From the NCBI GenBank assembly GCA_032207245.1, contig CM063498.1, positions 90,295,348 through 90,359,347 on the forward strand: DNA of 64,000 nt, written 5' to 3'. Under the pieces are notes generated by a model, which made no database searches, was not told the origin of the DNA, and was given only the letters and a program-made list of their open reading frames with translations. This DNA is from Pardosa pseudoannulata (taxonomy: Eukaryota > Arthropoda > Arachnida > Araneae > Lycosidae). The position numbers and the translations under genes were made by a program. Shown one piece after another: positions 10,936 through 24,372 of this stretch (positions are counted from its first letter, which is position 1; each line of letters opens with the position of its first letter).

Positions 10936-11279
10936 GTGAAACATCCAATAAGTACTTAGTGTTCATGGTTTTTTGGGGTTTGTTTTTTAACTGTGACTAC
11001 CTGTGTTATCAGCCTGACTATAAGGAACCCTTCCATGTGTTCTGGGTAGAGTTGTGAGCAGTGGAAAAAAACCCGGTTTAAACCCGGGAAAAAACTGGGT
11101 TTTTTGGGGAGGGAATTTTCAAAACATGGGAATTTAAGTATTTTGTTTACTTTTATCCTCATTGCACAAGACAGTTTTTGCATTTCATAAATGATTTGGT
11201 ATTAATAGTTAACTGGCAACTGTAATGAATAAACGTGTAAGGAATCCAAACAGCCAAAAAAATGAATAATTGGGATTAA

Positions 11280-11828
11280 CCCCTTCCGGTAAAATGACGA
11301 GTCTAGCTCGTCATTAGTTTTTCATTCCATACCGCACAATGACGAGCTACACTCGTCATGCGATTAAAGTTACTGTTAAATATGATAATTAATTTAGTTT
11401 AAAATTTCTAGTGTACTGAATTTGGCAACACGTTTATCACTTGTGAAAATCACAAGTCACTATTGCATATTGTTTACTTGGTACAAGTCATTGCCAAATT
11501 AATGAGTCAGAATAAAAGAAAACCTACTAAGAAATGCCGTGTGTGTTACAAGAATCAAATTAAAAGTGAGACTACTTGGCGGTGTAAACAATTAAGAATT
11601 CCTTTGCACTTTGTTTTGAAAAGTACCACTAGCTTGAAGACTATTATCTGTATACCTTATTAATGTTTTGCTTTGATATTTTCTTAATTTTACTGTTTCT
11701 GATATTATTTAACGCTATGTAAAAAGTGGATTTTAATTAAGAATTGTAAAATGAAACAAGTTTTTTAAATAAAAATTAAATGGTTATTTCATGCACAGTT
11801 TTTCCTTATTAAATCGTACCGGAAGGGG
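11280..11828 (+). mobile_element. piggyBac deletion derivative
   Basis: Twelve-base perfect terminal repeats CCCCTTCCGGTA are flanked by TTAA at 11276-11279 and 11829-11832. Just inside the left end are two copies of a hairpin, ATGACGAG/CTCGTCAT, at about 11294-11314 and 11338-11359, probably transposase-binding subterminal repeats. The centre keeps the 3' end of a transposase gene. A TTTAAATAAAAATTAAA stretch near 11763-11780 may be its old polyadenylation region. Confidence 0.92.
11463..11663 (+). pseudogene. piggyBac transposase C-terminal zinc-finger remnant
   Basis: The frame contains KKCRVCYKNQIKSETTWRC followed by KQLRIPLHF. piggyBac transposases end in a Cys-rich domain of the form Cys-x2-Cys-x(10-12)-x-Cys-x2-Cys with a basic lead-in and a final Cys/His-Phe segment. 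Here the first three cysteines remain, while the partner expected after RCKQ is Leu/Arg, so the finger is damaged. Everything upstream of it, including the DDD catalytic core, is deleted. Its position between matched TTAA ends supports the call. Confidence 0.6.
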
Positions 11829-11946
11829 TTAACTAACTATATTTGAATATATTTTTCCTTTGAGAAATATCCAATATTTTTACTATTACATAAATATTAG
11901 GCAATAATCTGTACTGTCTCAAAACCCATAAATCATTATTTTTCTT

Positions 11947-12097
<151 letters not shown>

Positions 12098-12371
12098 GAA
12101 ATTGGACACACAATGCAACATTATCATTTGATTACACCTTTAAATGATATATGCATTACAAAAAATAATAAACTGTCATTTTAAATTTAATGATTTATTT
12201 TTATATTATAAAAGGATGGGGGTAAGTTCAACATAAAGCAATTTACATAATAAATGATGTATATAATTATTATATTAGCAATTAAAAATTGAAGTAACCA
12301 GTTATATGACTAACAGGGTAATTACATAAGTACTACTATAAAATCATTTAAATACTCATTGCTATTTTTTC

Positions 12372-12376
<5 letters not shown>

Positions 12377-12451
<75 letters not shown>
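12377..12451. repeat. (TA)n microsatellite
   Basis: About 75 bp of TA dinucleotides inside the hAT-like element. Confidence 0.97.
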
Positions 12452-12459
<8 letters not shown>

Positions 12460-13316
12460 TGTCAAAAGTAAAAAAAAATCTTAGAAATAATATGCTAGTT
12501 CTTAAATAACCACTATTGAAAAAATAAATGTAAACATTGTTAAAATGATTTCTTCCCAAAGTTCCCAAAATTCCCGGGTTTGTTTCCACCTCCTCAAAAT
12601 TCGGGGTTTTTTACATCTCTAGTTCTGGGACACTAGGCTCTCGAAAATATACCATTTTACCTTTTTGAACTTAAATCAGTTGCGGATATAAAAAAACACT
12701 CTTAAGGAGGGAGATTGTGGAGGAAGAAATTTTATAATTAAATATATTTGTTAATTTGTTATATCCTGAAGTATTGTATTAAAAGTTTTTATTAATTTTC
12801 ACCACACAAATCAGACAGTCATACCTATAATAGCAAAGTACATAACTCCATTGAATTATCATCATAAATAATTCAATTATCGACCATTCCAGCAAACTAA
12901 TACCTATAAAAATAAATATGTAGAAATTATCAATCCTTTTTAAACAAAAATACTTCCTAAAATGAGAGGATAAAGAAAACATGTCCGTTTAAATCCAGAT
13001 TGAAAAATTAATTTTTTTTTTTAAATAAAAATAAGAATCAAATGGAAAATTAAGGCCAAAAGGAGAAATAAGCAAGTTTTTTATCACCCTATACCTTTAA
13101 ATTACAATGTAAATTTTTCTCGATATCAGCTTACTATACTAACACCGTCTTGCAGTATTGTAATTCATTTCTGTTTCAACCCCTGTCTTGTAGCAATTAG
13201 TGTTCCCATATATTTAAAAAGAAGGCAGGGTACACTTATTAAATAGGGCAGTTTTAGTCAAGTAAAAGGGCATTTTTTATTATGTAAAATGGCGCTTCCA
13301 GTGCTTCACACTAAAT

Positions 13317-14245
<929 letters not shown>

Positions 14246-14250
14246 TAAAT

Positions 14251-14991
14251 GCTAGTAAAGAATATGTATCTCCAAACATTCACGTGTTCCCTCTAGTCTC
14301 TAATTTATTAAACATTCACAAAATTAATTTAAATTTCCAGGAATTATGTGCTTAATTATCTATAATTTTATGATTCTATTTCTGCAAACTATTCCAAACA
14401 GACTTACTTCACTTTTGTTGTGTACTCTTCTTATCTATGTACTATGGTAACCCCATTAAGGCGTTCTATTTCTGAGATCCCTGTTTTATTCATATATCTA
14501 CAATAGTCAATTTCCCCGTTTAAGAAGTTTTACTTTTAAATGTCCTTCCGCTTCAGAAGTTTTTCCTACAAACGCCCATCTCTATTTTATAGTGAGGCTT
14601 ATTATTTTTACCAAAGAAAGATACAAAAGATATATTAGTGGGAGAATTGAACGATATTAGAAAAAAGCAATAAACATCATTTCACCGTTCAATACAAGAA
14701 CAATTCTTTAAAATTATGATTTTGGACTCTTCGCTTGTACGTCATGTCGAGTGCAATTTTTTATAAGCGAAATCCATTCGGTATTTTCCATTAAACCATC
14801 CCAGACGGCAATGAAAATTTTGAATTACTGCAGTAAATCTGTTATTAAGAAATCAAGCATGAATTCTTAAAAAACTCTAAAAAAAATATTTGGGAATATT
14901 AATATATTATTTCCAGCTTTCTTCTGTCTATGTCTGTACCTAAAGTTTTCCTCAACGTTAAAATCATTTGAAAATTCTTGATCAAGATTAA
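14251..14991. other. Intergenic, nothing recognised
   Basis: AT-rich DNA between two mobile elements. I see no long frame, convincing splice-bounded exon or repeat. Confidence 0.5.
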
Positions 14992-14993
14992 TA

Positions 14994-16103
14994 CACTGAG
15001 GAGTCAAACACACTGGTACGGCTGCCTAATATCGTGTAGGGCCCCTGTAAAACACGCAGAAGTGCTGCAGCATGGACTCGACTAATGTCTGAAATAGTGC
15101 TGGAGGTAATTTACACTACGAATCCTGCAGGACTGTCCATAAATCCCTAACAGCATGAGGTGGTGATCTCTTCTGAACAGCAAGCTGAAAGGCATCCCGG
15201 ATATGTTCAATAATTTTCATGTCTGGGAATTTGGGTGGCCAGTGGAACTGTTTAAAACCAGAAGACTGCTTCTGAAACCAATATGTAGCAATTCTGGACG
15301 TGTGGATCGTCGCATTGTCCTGCTGGAATTCCCGAAGTCCACCGGAATGCCCAATGGATATGAATGGGTGCAGGTGATCAGACAAGATGTGTGTTACCTG
15401 TCAGATTCGTATCTAGACGTATCGGAGAGTCCCATATCACTCCAACTGCATGCGCCCTATACCATCACAGAGCCTCCACCAGTCCATTTGACATGCAGGG
15501 TCCATAGATTCATGAGGTTGTCTCCATACCCATACACGTCCATCCGCTCGATACAATTTGAAACGAGACTCGACCAGAGAACGTGTTTCTTATCATCAAC
15601 AATCCAATGTCGGTGTTGACGGGCTAGACGACGAGTAAAGCTTTGTGTCCTACAGTCATCAAGGGTACACGAATGGGCCTTCGGCTCCGAAAGCCCATAT
15701 CGATGATGTTTCGTTAAATGATTCGCACGTTGACACTTGTTGATGGCCCAGCATTGAAATTTGCAGCAGTCTGCAGAAGGGTTGCACTTCTGTCACGTTT
15801 AATGATGGGTGGCTGTGTACCATCTTTTTCCGGTCGCCAATGATGTCGGAGATTTGATGTTTTACCGGATCTCTATCTCGGAGATGTTATGTCCTATCTC
15901 TAGTGCGCAGATTATAACACCACGTTCAAACTGTCTTAAATCTTGATAACCTGCCATTGAAGCAGCAGTAACCGATCTAACAACTGTGCCAGACACTTGT
16001 TGTTTTTATATAGGCGTTGCTGACCACAACGCCGTATTCCGATTGGTTCCTTATATCTTCATTTGTATACGCATGTCTATACCAATTCTTTTGCTCTACA
16101 GTG
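14994..16103 (-). mobile_element. Second Tc1-like transposon, degenerate
   Basis: The ends CACTGAGGAGTCAAA (left) and the inverse of CACTGTAGAGCAAAA (right) have TA at 14992-14993 and 16104-16105. Minus-strand 15385-15116 keeps the transposase C-terminal part: FQQDNATIHTSRI with the middle catalytic Asp, then Trp-Pro-Pro-x-x-Pro-Asp-Met and the IEHIRD region. The usual Leu-Asn-Pro of this motif is changed (DMKIIEH). The upstream half is frameshifted. It belongs to a different Tc1 lineage from the 7.3-kb element. Confidence 0.9.
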
Positions 16104-16791
16104 TATTTTAGATACTTTAATAAAACATACATTCTAGATTAAATTAAAAGTGAAATTTATTATTTAATTGTAAAATAGCACCATAGATGGATGAGAATAC
16201 TTTTAAAATGTAAAAAATTAGAATTACTAAGACAATTGATTAATAATAATACGCAATCATAAGATATAGAAAAAATATATCAATTTTATCTAAATTTTTT
16301 TAACGCATTTTTGCAGTTTTCCTCTTTAAGAAGTTAAAAACCTCTTTAATTCCTCGAAAACTTTCTTAAACGAGTGCCACTGTGTATAAAATCTTTTGCA
16401 TGAATGTATGTAATAATCAAAATTCACAGATTTATAGATATTTTTACATTACAGATAATTTCTTGTTATATTTAATTTATATATTACTTTATTTTTGTAG
16501 ACTATAAAATACCCTACTATAATGAGGAATTTGTTTTCAAGATAAATTCCCTTCCTTTGTATATTATTCTTTTTTTTTCTCTTGCCTTTGTCCTTTCATA
16601 CATGCATGCATGTGGACATAGGAGATATTCTCGTTTTATCAGATAACCAAAATCATGAAGCTGCAATAAACTTCAATATATGATGTTAGTCTTGAGCTGA
16701 AATCTCCATATTACAAGAACAGAATCCTTAAAACTGGTGTTATTCTGAAGCCAAATTTTTATTTTCAAATCTTATTTTTAATGAATATATC

Positions 16792-17564
16792 CAGGGTATC
16801 TGCCAAAATAAAATTTTTCAAATCTATGACTTTTCACGACTTTTCCTGATTTAGCAGATCATTTTCCATGACTTTAAAAAGCTTTCGTTAAAGTATATGA
16901 ATAAAACTTCTGATGTACATGCAAATAAAATATATGCTTTTAGAGAAATTACAGGAATTTTATCATAAAAAAAACTATAAACTTACTTTATAAGTGTTAA
17001 TAAACTCACATATATAAAAATAAATTGTTGTATACCTAAGTTTAATCATATGGCAATTTTTCAATCAAAATGTTTAAATTTGAATTCAGGGTACTTTGGT
17101 ATTATCCAGGTGACCATGAATAATAGCCAAATATAACCCTATAATGTTTATATACAATATCCCTAGAGATAAACTTATATTTTGTGCAAAAATCTTAACT
17201 AACTTTTATTAAAATATAATTATTATTATATTAATAAAAATTTAACCTACAATTTAAGAAAAAACCAGAATAATATACATTTACCCACCCATTAAGCTTT
17301 CTTGCTTTGAGTTTCCTTGGTGAACAAATTTTACTTAGCAATATGGTCAATAGGATAATACATAAATACCAAACTCAGTAACTTCAGCCAAATGACAAGT
17401 AAAAATAGAATTAAACAATTCAATGCATTTTTATTTAATTGGTAGTTTAGCGGATCCATGACTTTTACTCATTTTACTTGAAAAATCAAGACTTTCCATG
17501 ACAAAACTAATCCATTGTCTAAATCCATGATTTTCCATGACTTTCCAGGTGCGCGGAAACCATG
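16792..17564. mobile_element. Old hAT-like MITE (CAGGGT.. ends)
   Basis: The left end CAGGGTATCTGCC and right end GGAAACCATG are imperfect inverses. TATATC occurs directly outside both (16786-16791, 17565-17570). Subterminal CCATGACTTT-type motifs recur at both ends in opposite orientation. The open frame at 17515-17715 is only these motifs. Confidence 0.6.
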
Positions 17565-17786
17565 TATATCACTTTTTTTAGTCTACAAAATTACCTTCCT
17601 ATTAATAATGAATTTTTTTCAGAAGCCATTTGATATTTCTCTGTTTCATACAGGAATGCATGTGGACATACAGAATATTCTGGTTTTATCATACCACAAA
17701 TATAATAAAGCTTGAATAAACTTCAATATATGATGTAAGTCCTAATAATATAATCCAAATAATAAATCCAGTAATAATATAAGCCA

Positions 17787-18521
17787 CAGGCTTGCAATTC
17801 TGTCACTTTTCTCACCTTTAGTCACTTTTTTTACAATTGATCACTTTTAGTCAATTTTTTAAGTAAACAGTCACTTTTTTTTATGGTGTATCACAGCAAA
17901 AGTCTGTTGTTGAAAAAAGAAAATCTGAATTAATAACAAAATATTTTAATAAAAGACTAAAAATATGATGCTCTAATCTTATTTTTCTTATTAAAATGTA
18001 ATTAGTCAAATGGTTTCCCAGAATTTAGTGATTTTAAAAAGTCATTAAGAAGTTCCTGAAATCTACATTTGTACTGAAATGTACATTTAATACATTAAAG
18101 TAATTTATGTCAAAGCACACATTTCTCTTTTTCTTCACAATTTTTGTTTAGATACTCTAATCTAGCTATGTACATATTTCAAAACATCATTAATATATGC
18201 AGAAAATTGTGATTATAAAATTAATGTATTGTATGTATTCAAATCTAATTTATAGATTTTCTTGAATAAAAAGCAATGTTGAGTTGTGTTAAACAAAATT
18301 TTTAACCTTTTTTGTATTTGACGCTAAAATCATGTCTTGCATGAATCATTTGATTTAGAGTTAAAATAAATAGAAAAATATTAATAATAGCATCTGTAAT
18401 CAAGGGGAGAAAAAAAAATCGCTTTTTTTTTTTCAATGTTTAGTCACTTTTTAGTCACTTATTCTGTATTATTTGTCACTTTTCTCACCTTTTTGAAAGT
18501 ACCTCAGCAGTTGCAAGCCTG
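17787..18521. mobile_element. hAT-like MITE (CAGGCTTGCAA ends)
   Basis: Perfect 11-base ends CAGGCTTGCAA are followed on both arms by repeated GTCACTTTT/CTCACCTTT motifs in inverted orientation. AAGCCA is duplicated directly outside (17781-17786, 18522-18527), a 6-bp target duplication. No coding sequence. Confidence 0.8.
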
Positions 18522-18527
18522 AAGCCA

Positions 18528-19404
18528 TAATATCCAAATTATGAGAAAATAATCTTTAAATTCATATTATTCTGAAGCTGAAAAAGAACCTCTCCTTTTA
18601 AGGAGATGGTTTCATTGTGTTTAAGACATTTTTGAAATGTTGCACAAAAATCTAGATAAGTATGAATTAAGTATGTCTTATGAAATATTTTGACCAGAAA
18701 TTTTGCAGGAAATCATTCAGTATATATTTTTGTTTTCATAAAATCCTACTGTTTAAAGTGAACAAGCAGATTACATACTCAAAAATGTCAGAAAAAGGAC
18801 TAATGGTCAAAAATAGCAACTAAAAGTGACCAATTTTAAAAGTTATTATTTATAACAAGAAAAAAGACTCATGCTCAAGCTTGTACATTCCTTTATTATA
18901 AAAACTATCTCATGAAAGAGAGAACAGAAGAATTATCTTACCATTATAAAATAAAAGCTCTTCAAAATTCATTCCGGTATTCTTAATTTTGACTGTATTT
19001 TTCTAATTTTGTACTTATAGTTAAAGTAAAGCTTTAAAGCTAAAGACATAAAGTTAAAGTGAAGCTTTAAGTTTATGTCTTGTAATATTATAAGCAAAAG
19101 CATATAATGTTCATATAAATTACATAATTACAAGCAATAGTTTAGATAATTAAAATCAGAGTCTAATGATTTGAGTATTGAGCAAATTGTACAATAAAGA
19201 GAATTCAGTATTGAGCAAATTGGTAAATTTTGATAATATTACAATGTTTACAAAATTATATTAAATCACTCTTTGTAAGGAAAAGAGCAACTGAGTATAG
19301 AATTCCAAATGAAATTCCATTCCAGACTTTAGTTGCAACAATTACTGCTGCAGTATCCATATTAGTACTTCATTTTATGTCAGACTGACTATATATGTAG
19401 AGAC

Positions 19405-19461
<57 letters not shown>

Positions 19462-19786
19462 CCCAACATTTAAGATAAGGAAAGAAAATAATTGTCATTT
19501 GTATGATTTGAAATAATAATGTTACTTTAATACAATTTGTGTTACTTTTAATTACATAAATAAAATGAAAAGAATGTGACTGATTCTGAAAATAAACATA
19601 AAAGAATAAATACATAACAACAGCTTTTACAATTTTATAAATTTTAATGTATAAGAGCATATAATCTTAAGTAAACTTATTCCTTAATATATGATGTATA
19701 CAACATAATTGTCCCCTTTTCCTTTTTTTTCTGTAATCTGCATCGCAATTAAATTCTGGAATTCCTAATAATTTAAAACAGAATAG
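18528..19786. other. 3' flank of METTL3, AT-rich
   Basis: No gene is seen. A (TA)n microsatellite lies at 19411-19459. The part nearest 19786 must hold the METTL3 3' UTR; an ATTAAA on the minus strand at 19648-19643 is a weak candidate polyadenylation signal. Confidence 0.5.
19411..19459. repeat. (TA)n microsatellite
   Basis: About 49 bp of TA dinucleotides. Confidence 0.95.
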
Positions 19787-21451
19787 TTAAATCTGAGGTT
19801 CAGGCTTTTTCATGCAGTTACCATCAGGATACATTTTTCTGAAAACTTCTATGAGAGTTGGGTCAATTAAACGAACACCATCTACTTGATTTCCGAGAGT
19901 AATCCAGTTTGGTTGTACATTATGAGGTCTTCCAAATAGTTCAATTTTACGTGTACCAGGAGAAAGTCTTTCAATTATACCATAAATTTCATCTGGTTTA
20001 TGACTTGTAGCTCTAACTTCAGCTACAATCACATCACAGTCAAGACCTCTATTAATATTTTTAGGATTGCCTTTGACTCCAACTAAACAGTGTTCTTTGC
20101 CATGGTTTAGCCAATGGCCAGTCCTACCAGTTCGAATAATTCTTTGTAACTGATTTGTTTTGACCCATATAATTTCATCACACCTTTCATAGCCCCACAA
20201 CTGTAAACATTCTCGTCCTAATTCCATAGCACGACCTGTTACCCATAAAAAGATCAAGCCCTCATCTTGCAAGCTAGGAATGTTCAAATGCCTCATTTCA
20301 TCATCTGACATTGTTCCGTATGGTAATTCCATATGGATATCCCAAGGAGGATCTGCCATAACTACTGCAAATTTTCCAAGTATTGTCATATCAAAATACC
20401 GCAAATCAGACTGGATCCATTGTGGTGGGAAAAGAACTGGCTTGTTACCATCATGAGACAGTTTTGAATCAAGTTTATCATGTTTTGGAACTTTAGATAT
20501 TTGAGCAACTGTTGAATAATCTACTTCATAATGAACATATTTACAAGTATCCATATGAAAGCAAGTATTTAAAAAAGAACAGTCTCCTAAAGATTCATCA
20601 GTATGTTTCTGGATTATCTTTTTAAAATGTAGCTTATTACATGGAGCATTAGCATCAGATACTTTTGTACATTCTTCTTTTGTACCATGAGGACAAAATT
20701 CTTGTACCTGAGCACCACCTTGGGACCGAAATTGCTCAACAAGAGATCTTTCTTTAGCAGTAGGCTTACTTAGAAGCTCCAAAATTTCTTCTCCTAACTT
20801 TTTTGTTTCCTTTTCCCTAGCTGATGGCAATGACAATAAACTTTCAATTGTATCAGAACTTCTGCTACTTTTTGCAACATCTTTACTTTTAGCTAACACT
20901 TTGGCTTTAGGCTCCTCTTCTAAAGTGTCTTCTGCTTTTCTCTTTTCTGCTCCACGGATCTTACTTAAATTTGGATCCTCCAGACATAAGTCATTTGCCA
21001 CAGCTTGTAATTTTGTATGTTCTGCAGATGATACAAGTAAACAACTTTTACCTTCTGGAGTAAAACTTTCATTAATTGTTATTAATTCTTGGGTAGCAAA
21101 TTTTTGTAACAAATTTTCAACAATGACATGAGGAACATCCTTGTTTAAAGATTTAGTTATAGTAGAAACCAAATTTCGTGAATCTGTGGGTAAATTAATT
21201 GCATCACAAAGACATAACAATAATTTATATTCAATCAATGGATCTGCCTTTATCTCAGGAGCAGAATTGCTCTCTTCTTTACTTGAAGAAATACTCAATA
21301 TAGGACTGTTGCTTCTAGGACTGCCTGTGCTTAATTCACTAGTAATTCCAAGCACTAAACCTCTCTCCTTCTTTCTTCTTTGTAGCCGTTCACGTAAACT
21401 ACTTTGTCTGGATCTCAGTGCTTGTATGTCACTCCATGTATCTGAAGACAT
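19787..21451 (-). CDS. Mettl3: METTL3, catalytic subunit of the m6A mRNA methyltransferase
   Basis: Transfers methyl from S-adenosylmethionine to N6 of adenosine in nuclear mRNA (DRACH sites), working as a heterodimer with METTL14 and with WTAP. The frame gives 554 residues from the ATG at 21451; human METTL3 has 580. Order: N-terminal leader helix (SDTWSDIQ..SLRERLQRR) that in the family binds WTAP; a basic segment EKRKAE as likely nuclear signal; two CCCH zinc fingers (about Cys253, Cys261, Cys271, His275 and Cys291, Cys297, Cys303, His307); the MT-A70 domain with DPPW at about 367-370, interface loop RIIRTGRTGHW, and the ELFGRPHNVQPNW motif for cofactor and RNA binding. All catalytic landmarks are intact. 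I chose the fifth Met of the open frame because MSSDTW is the conserved start and a splice acceptor lies one base before it. The whole coding region is one exon, unlike the multi-exon vertebrate gene. Confidence 0.97.
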   Translation of the reverse strand: MSSDTWSDIQALRSRQSSLRERLQRRKKERGLVLGITSELSTGSPRSNSPILSISSSKEESNSAPEIKADPLIEYKLLLCLCDAINLPTDSRNLVSTITKSLNKDVPHVIVENLLQKFATQELITINESFTPEGKSCLLVSSAEHTKLQAVANDLCLEDPNLSKIRGAEKRKAEDTLEEEPKAKVLAKSKDVAKSSRSSDTIESLLSLPSAREKETKKLGEEILELLSKPTAKERSLVEQFRSQGGAQVQEFCPHGTKEECTKVSDANAPCNKLHFKKIIQKHTDESLGDCSFLNTCFHMDTCKYVHYEVDYSTVAQISKVPKHDKLDSKLSHDGNKPVLFPPQWIQSDLRYFDMTILGKFAVVMADPPWDIHMELPYGTMSDDEMRHLNIPSLQDEGLIFLWVTGRAMELGRECLQLWGYERCDEIIWVKTNQLQRIIRTGRTGHWLNHGKEHCLVGVKGNPKNINRGLDCDVIVAEVRATSHKPDEIYGIIERLSPGTRKIELFGRPHNVQPNWITLGNQVDGVRLIDPTLIEVFRKMYPDGNCMKKPEPQI

Positions 21452-21470
21452 CCTGAAAAGCAAAACAATA
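21452..21470 (-). promoter_or_regulatory. Splice acceptor before METTL3 start codon
   Basis: On the minus strand, TTGTTTTGCTTTTCAG ends at 21453, then G and ATG. The pyrimidine tract and CAG are strong, so METTL3 very likely has a non-coding first exon upstream, at higher coordinates. I could not place that exon. Confidence 0.75.
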
Positions 21471-21576
21471 CTGAAATTTTTTTAAATGCCATATAATAAG
21501 TTATTTTAAAGTTAGACAACAGCATTCTTACTTTTCAGTTAATAAATATTACACAATAAGAAAAATTATAAACATA

Positions 21577-21583
<7 letters not shown>

Positions 21584-21644
<61 letters not shown>
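21584..21644. repeat. (TA)n microsatellite
   Basis: About 60 bp of TA with one AATA break, in the inferred METTL3 5' intron. Confidence 0.95.
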
Positions 21645-21649
<5 letters not shown>

Positions 21650-23585
21650 GAATAGCATAACATTACTTTATTATAGTTTTCTTGCTTTTATAGATTTTAT
21701 ATAAATACATGTTTATAATTTTTTGCACAAGAGCCAAACAGTAATGAATGGGGTAATTAATAATTTTTAATGCTGCATAAATACAATAAATGATAGAAAC
21801 GAAAAAAATATATATACACAAAATTCTCAAAAATACAAGTATATTTATAATTTAAAATATAACATACAATAAAAAATAAAACACTTTTCAAAGTGGCCTA
21901 TGTCTAGAAACCATAAAATTTAAATTCTCCTTAAGAAACTATGATACAAAAATGGGATGTATGAGAAATTTAAAGTGAATGCTAAATTTGCTAGATACTA
22001 AAATATTACCAAACTATCTGCTTGCAAGGAAAAAAATCCTATACAATCAAGTGCCTAAAGAAGCATAGTATGTAAAATAGGTCAAAATCAAGGTAGCTGG
22101 TTTCTTCAAGTACCTGGTAATAAAGAAGACCACTCTGCTTTTTTTTCTTAATATATGAGTGAAAGCATAATTTAGATAGCTATAATTAAAGGATTGCCAA
22201 GTAAAAATTCTGACTACAGTTCACACTGGCCAGTAGAGGTACAAAGGTGAACTTCTCACTTCAAAGCCGTAGTGAAACATTGCAATGCTAATTAAGGTAT
22301 AATAACTCAACAATGACAATATGGTTCCAAACTCATTGTGAATTAATTTAAAAATATGAACTTCAGAGCTACCAACAGGTTACTAAAAAATTTATTTTAA
22401 ATATATACTACAATTTACATTTAAATGTGAGGACTACAATAAAAGAAAATAATATCAACTTACAATTAGAAAAAACAATTATAATTTAATTCCAAAACAC
22501 ATCTTTTTAAACATATTTCAAATAATTAAAATTAATAAAAATATGTTAGGAGCTTATGCTAGAAGAGTGACTGAGAAGACAAAAATAAAAAACAAAGTTA
22601 AATTGCTATTGTCAATTATCGAACCCAGAAAGAAAAAATTACAACCCAATGAACAAGCACAACACTAAAATGACTCAGAAGATAGAAGTCAAGAGTTTCT
22701 TAAGAGGAGGGAAGAGCTAAAGCCTCATTAGCATACAAAAAAGCAGATAAATAAGAATTATAAAAAAAGCAAATAAAAAATAAGCCAAATAAAAGGGAAA
22801 ATAAGCAAGAAAATGTTAAAAGTAGATGATAAAATTATACAATGCACATAAAACATTAATTTGTTAGTAATATCAAAACATAATACCTAAAAAAATTGTA
22901 CAAAATGGATAAAAAAAATTTCAGAAACAAAAGATTACAATCAATTTAATATCAAATAAATTAAATACATAAAAAATTAATTCAAAATTTTAAAAACTGG
23001 TTTTGAAAAATTTTGTATAGTGTTCCAAAGGACCTCTATACCAAATTTCATTAATGTAGACACACAATCCTGTTTATATACATTGACACAAAGCATTTTA
23101 CGTATTACATAGATTTTCTCATTTAAAACTACATTTCTAACTACTGCAAAATACATTTTAAAAATGTAAAACTTAATATTTCCAAGAATATTACAATACT
23201 TGATTTTTATAGCATACTAAAAATTGTACTATGAACTTGCATACATATCTTCCTTCAATTAAAGATAAATTGTTGAAATTAGCTGCTCCACATTATAAAT
23301 TTTAATATGAAGAGATAATATCAGTTATCAGTTTAACAAATTAGAAACTAAAAAATACCCTTCATAAGAAAAGTTTGTATAATCCTTTTCACTACTAATT
23401 AAAAGCTATGAGGTATGAAAAAACGAGGTTTTAAAATTAAGGTATCACTGATGAACTTCTATGCCTATTCTCTGTATAAGATGTTAAGAAATATTGCACA
23501 TCATAACATCATAAAGTTTTTCATATGTTACGGCTCATATGTTTTAAATGGCATACCAGTAACCTAAATGTGAATATCATAAATT
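21645..23585. other. Probable METTL3 5' intron or upstream DNA
   Basis: AT-rich and without long frames. I see no repeat structure and no convincing first exon or promoter. Confidence 0.4.
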
Positions 23586-23593
23586 GCCTATGA

Positions 23594-23695
23594 CAGGGGT
23601 TCCCACATTTTTTGGTTCTCAGCACACTTAATATATAAAAAATTTATGCAGTGCCTTAAGTCAAAATATTGGTCTATTGTATGTATATATGTATG

Positions 23696-23727
<32 letters not shown>

Positions 23728-24226
23728 TTTTTGCTGTACAAGTTCTAATGAGACTGGGACCTACCTGGTGGAGTTAAAGGAGCATTTGATGCACTTAGAT
23801 TAAAAATAAAATTGAGATACACACTTTAAATTCATAAACATTTTAGTGAAAAAACATATTAAAATAATGGGATGAATGAGCTTGTTAATCATTAGACAAA
23901 TACAAAAAGTAAGGGTAGGTTAAGCTACTCTTATTTTCTGTTCTATGTATAATCTCTGTACAATTTTTGCACAAATTTTACATTAATAAAGTAAAAGCCA
24001 AAAAACCAAGTTTCGCACAGTAAGGATGGTACAAATAGAATTATTGTTCCTTGACATTTATCACTGAGCATTGGATACTCATATTTCCCTAATATTCAAA
24101 AGTCAGCAAATTCCATGTTATCCAAAATGTAACAGAATATGTCTAATACTATAACATATTTACTCTGACCCTGTAGCACAGGCCTGGTACTCTGGGGTAC
24201 GGTGATGCACAGTTTGAGAATCACTG
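23594..24226. mobile_element. hAT-like MITE with 8-bp target duplication
   Basis: The left end CAGGGGTTCCCA with TTGGTTCTCA inside, and right end TTTGAGAATCACTG, are imperfect inverses. The perfect 8-bp repeat GCCTATGA flanks it at 23586-23593 and 24227-24234, which is diagnostic of hAT transposition. A short (TA)n(CA)n tract lies at 23683-23726. No transposase. Confidence 0.88.
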
Positions 24227-24372
24227 GCCTATGACATTTTATAAACAATACACTTGATTGTTATTACAGTATATAAAATAAAATTTATACTTTCTATTTC
24301 TATTCTTAAAATTTTCTAATAACAAAAAATATAAATAACATAATTATATTTATGAATGGTGATATTAAGTGA

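Noticed and set aside
20901..21485. Plus-strand frames opposite METTL3
   Set aside because: They are antisense shadows of a conserved coding exon.
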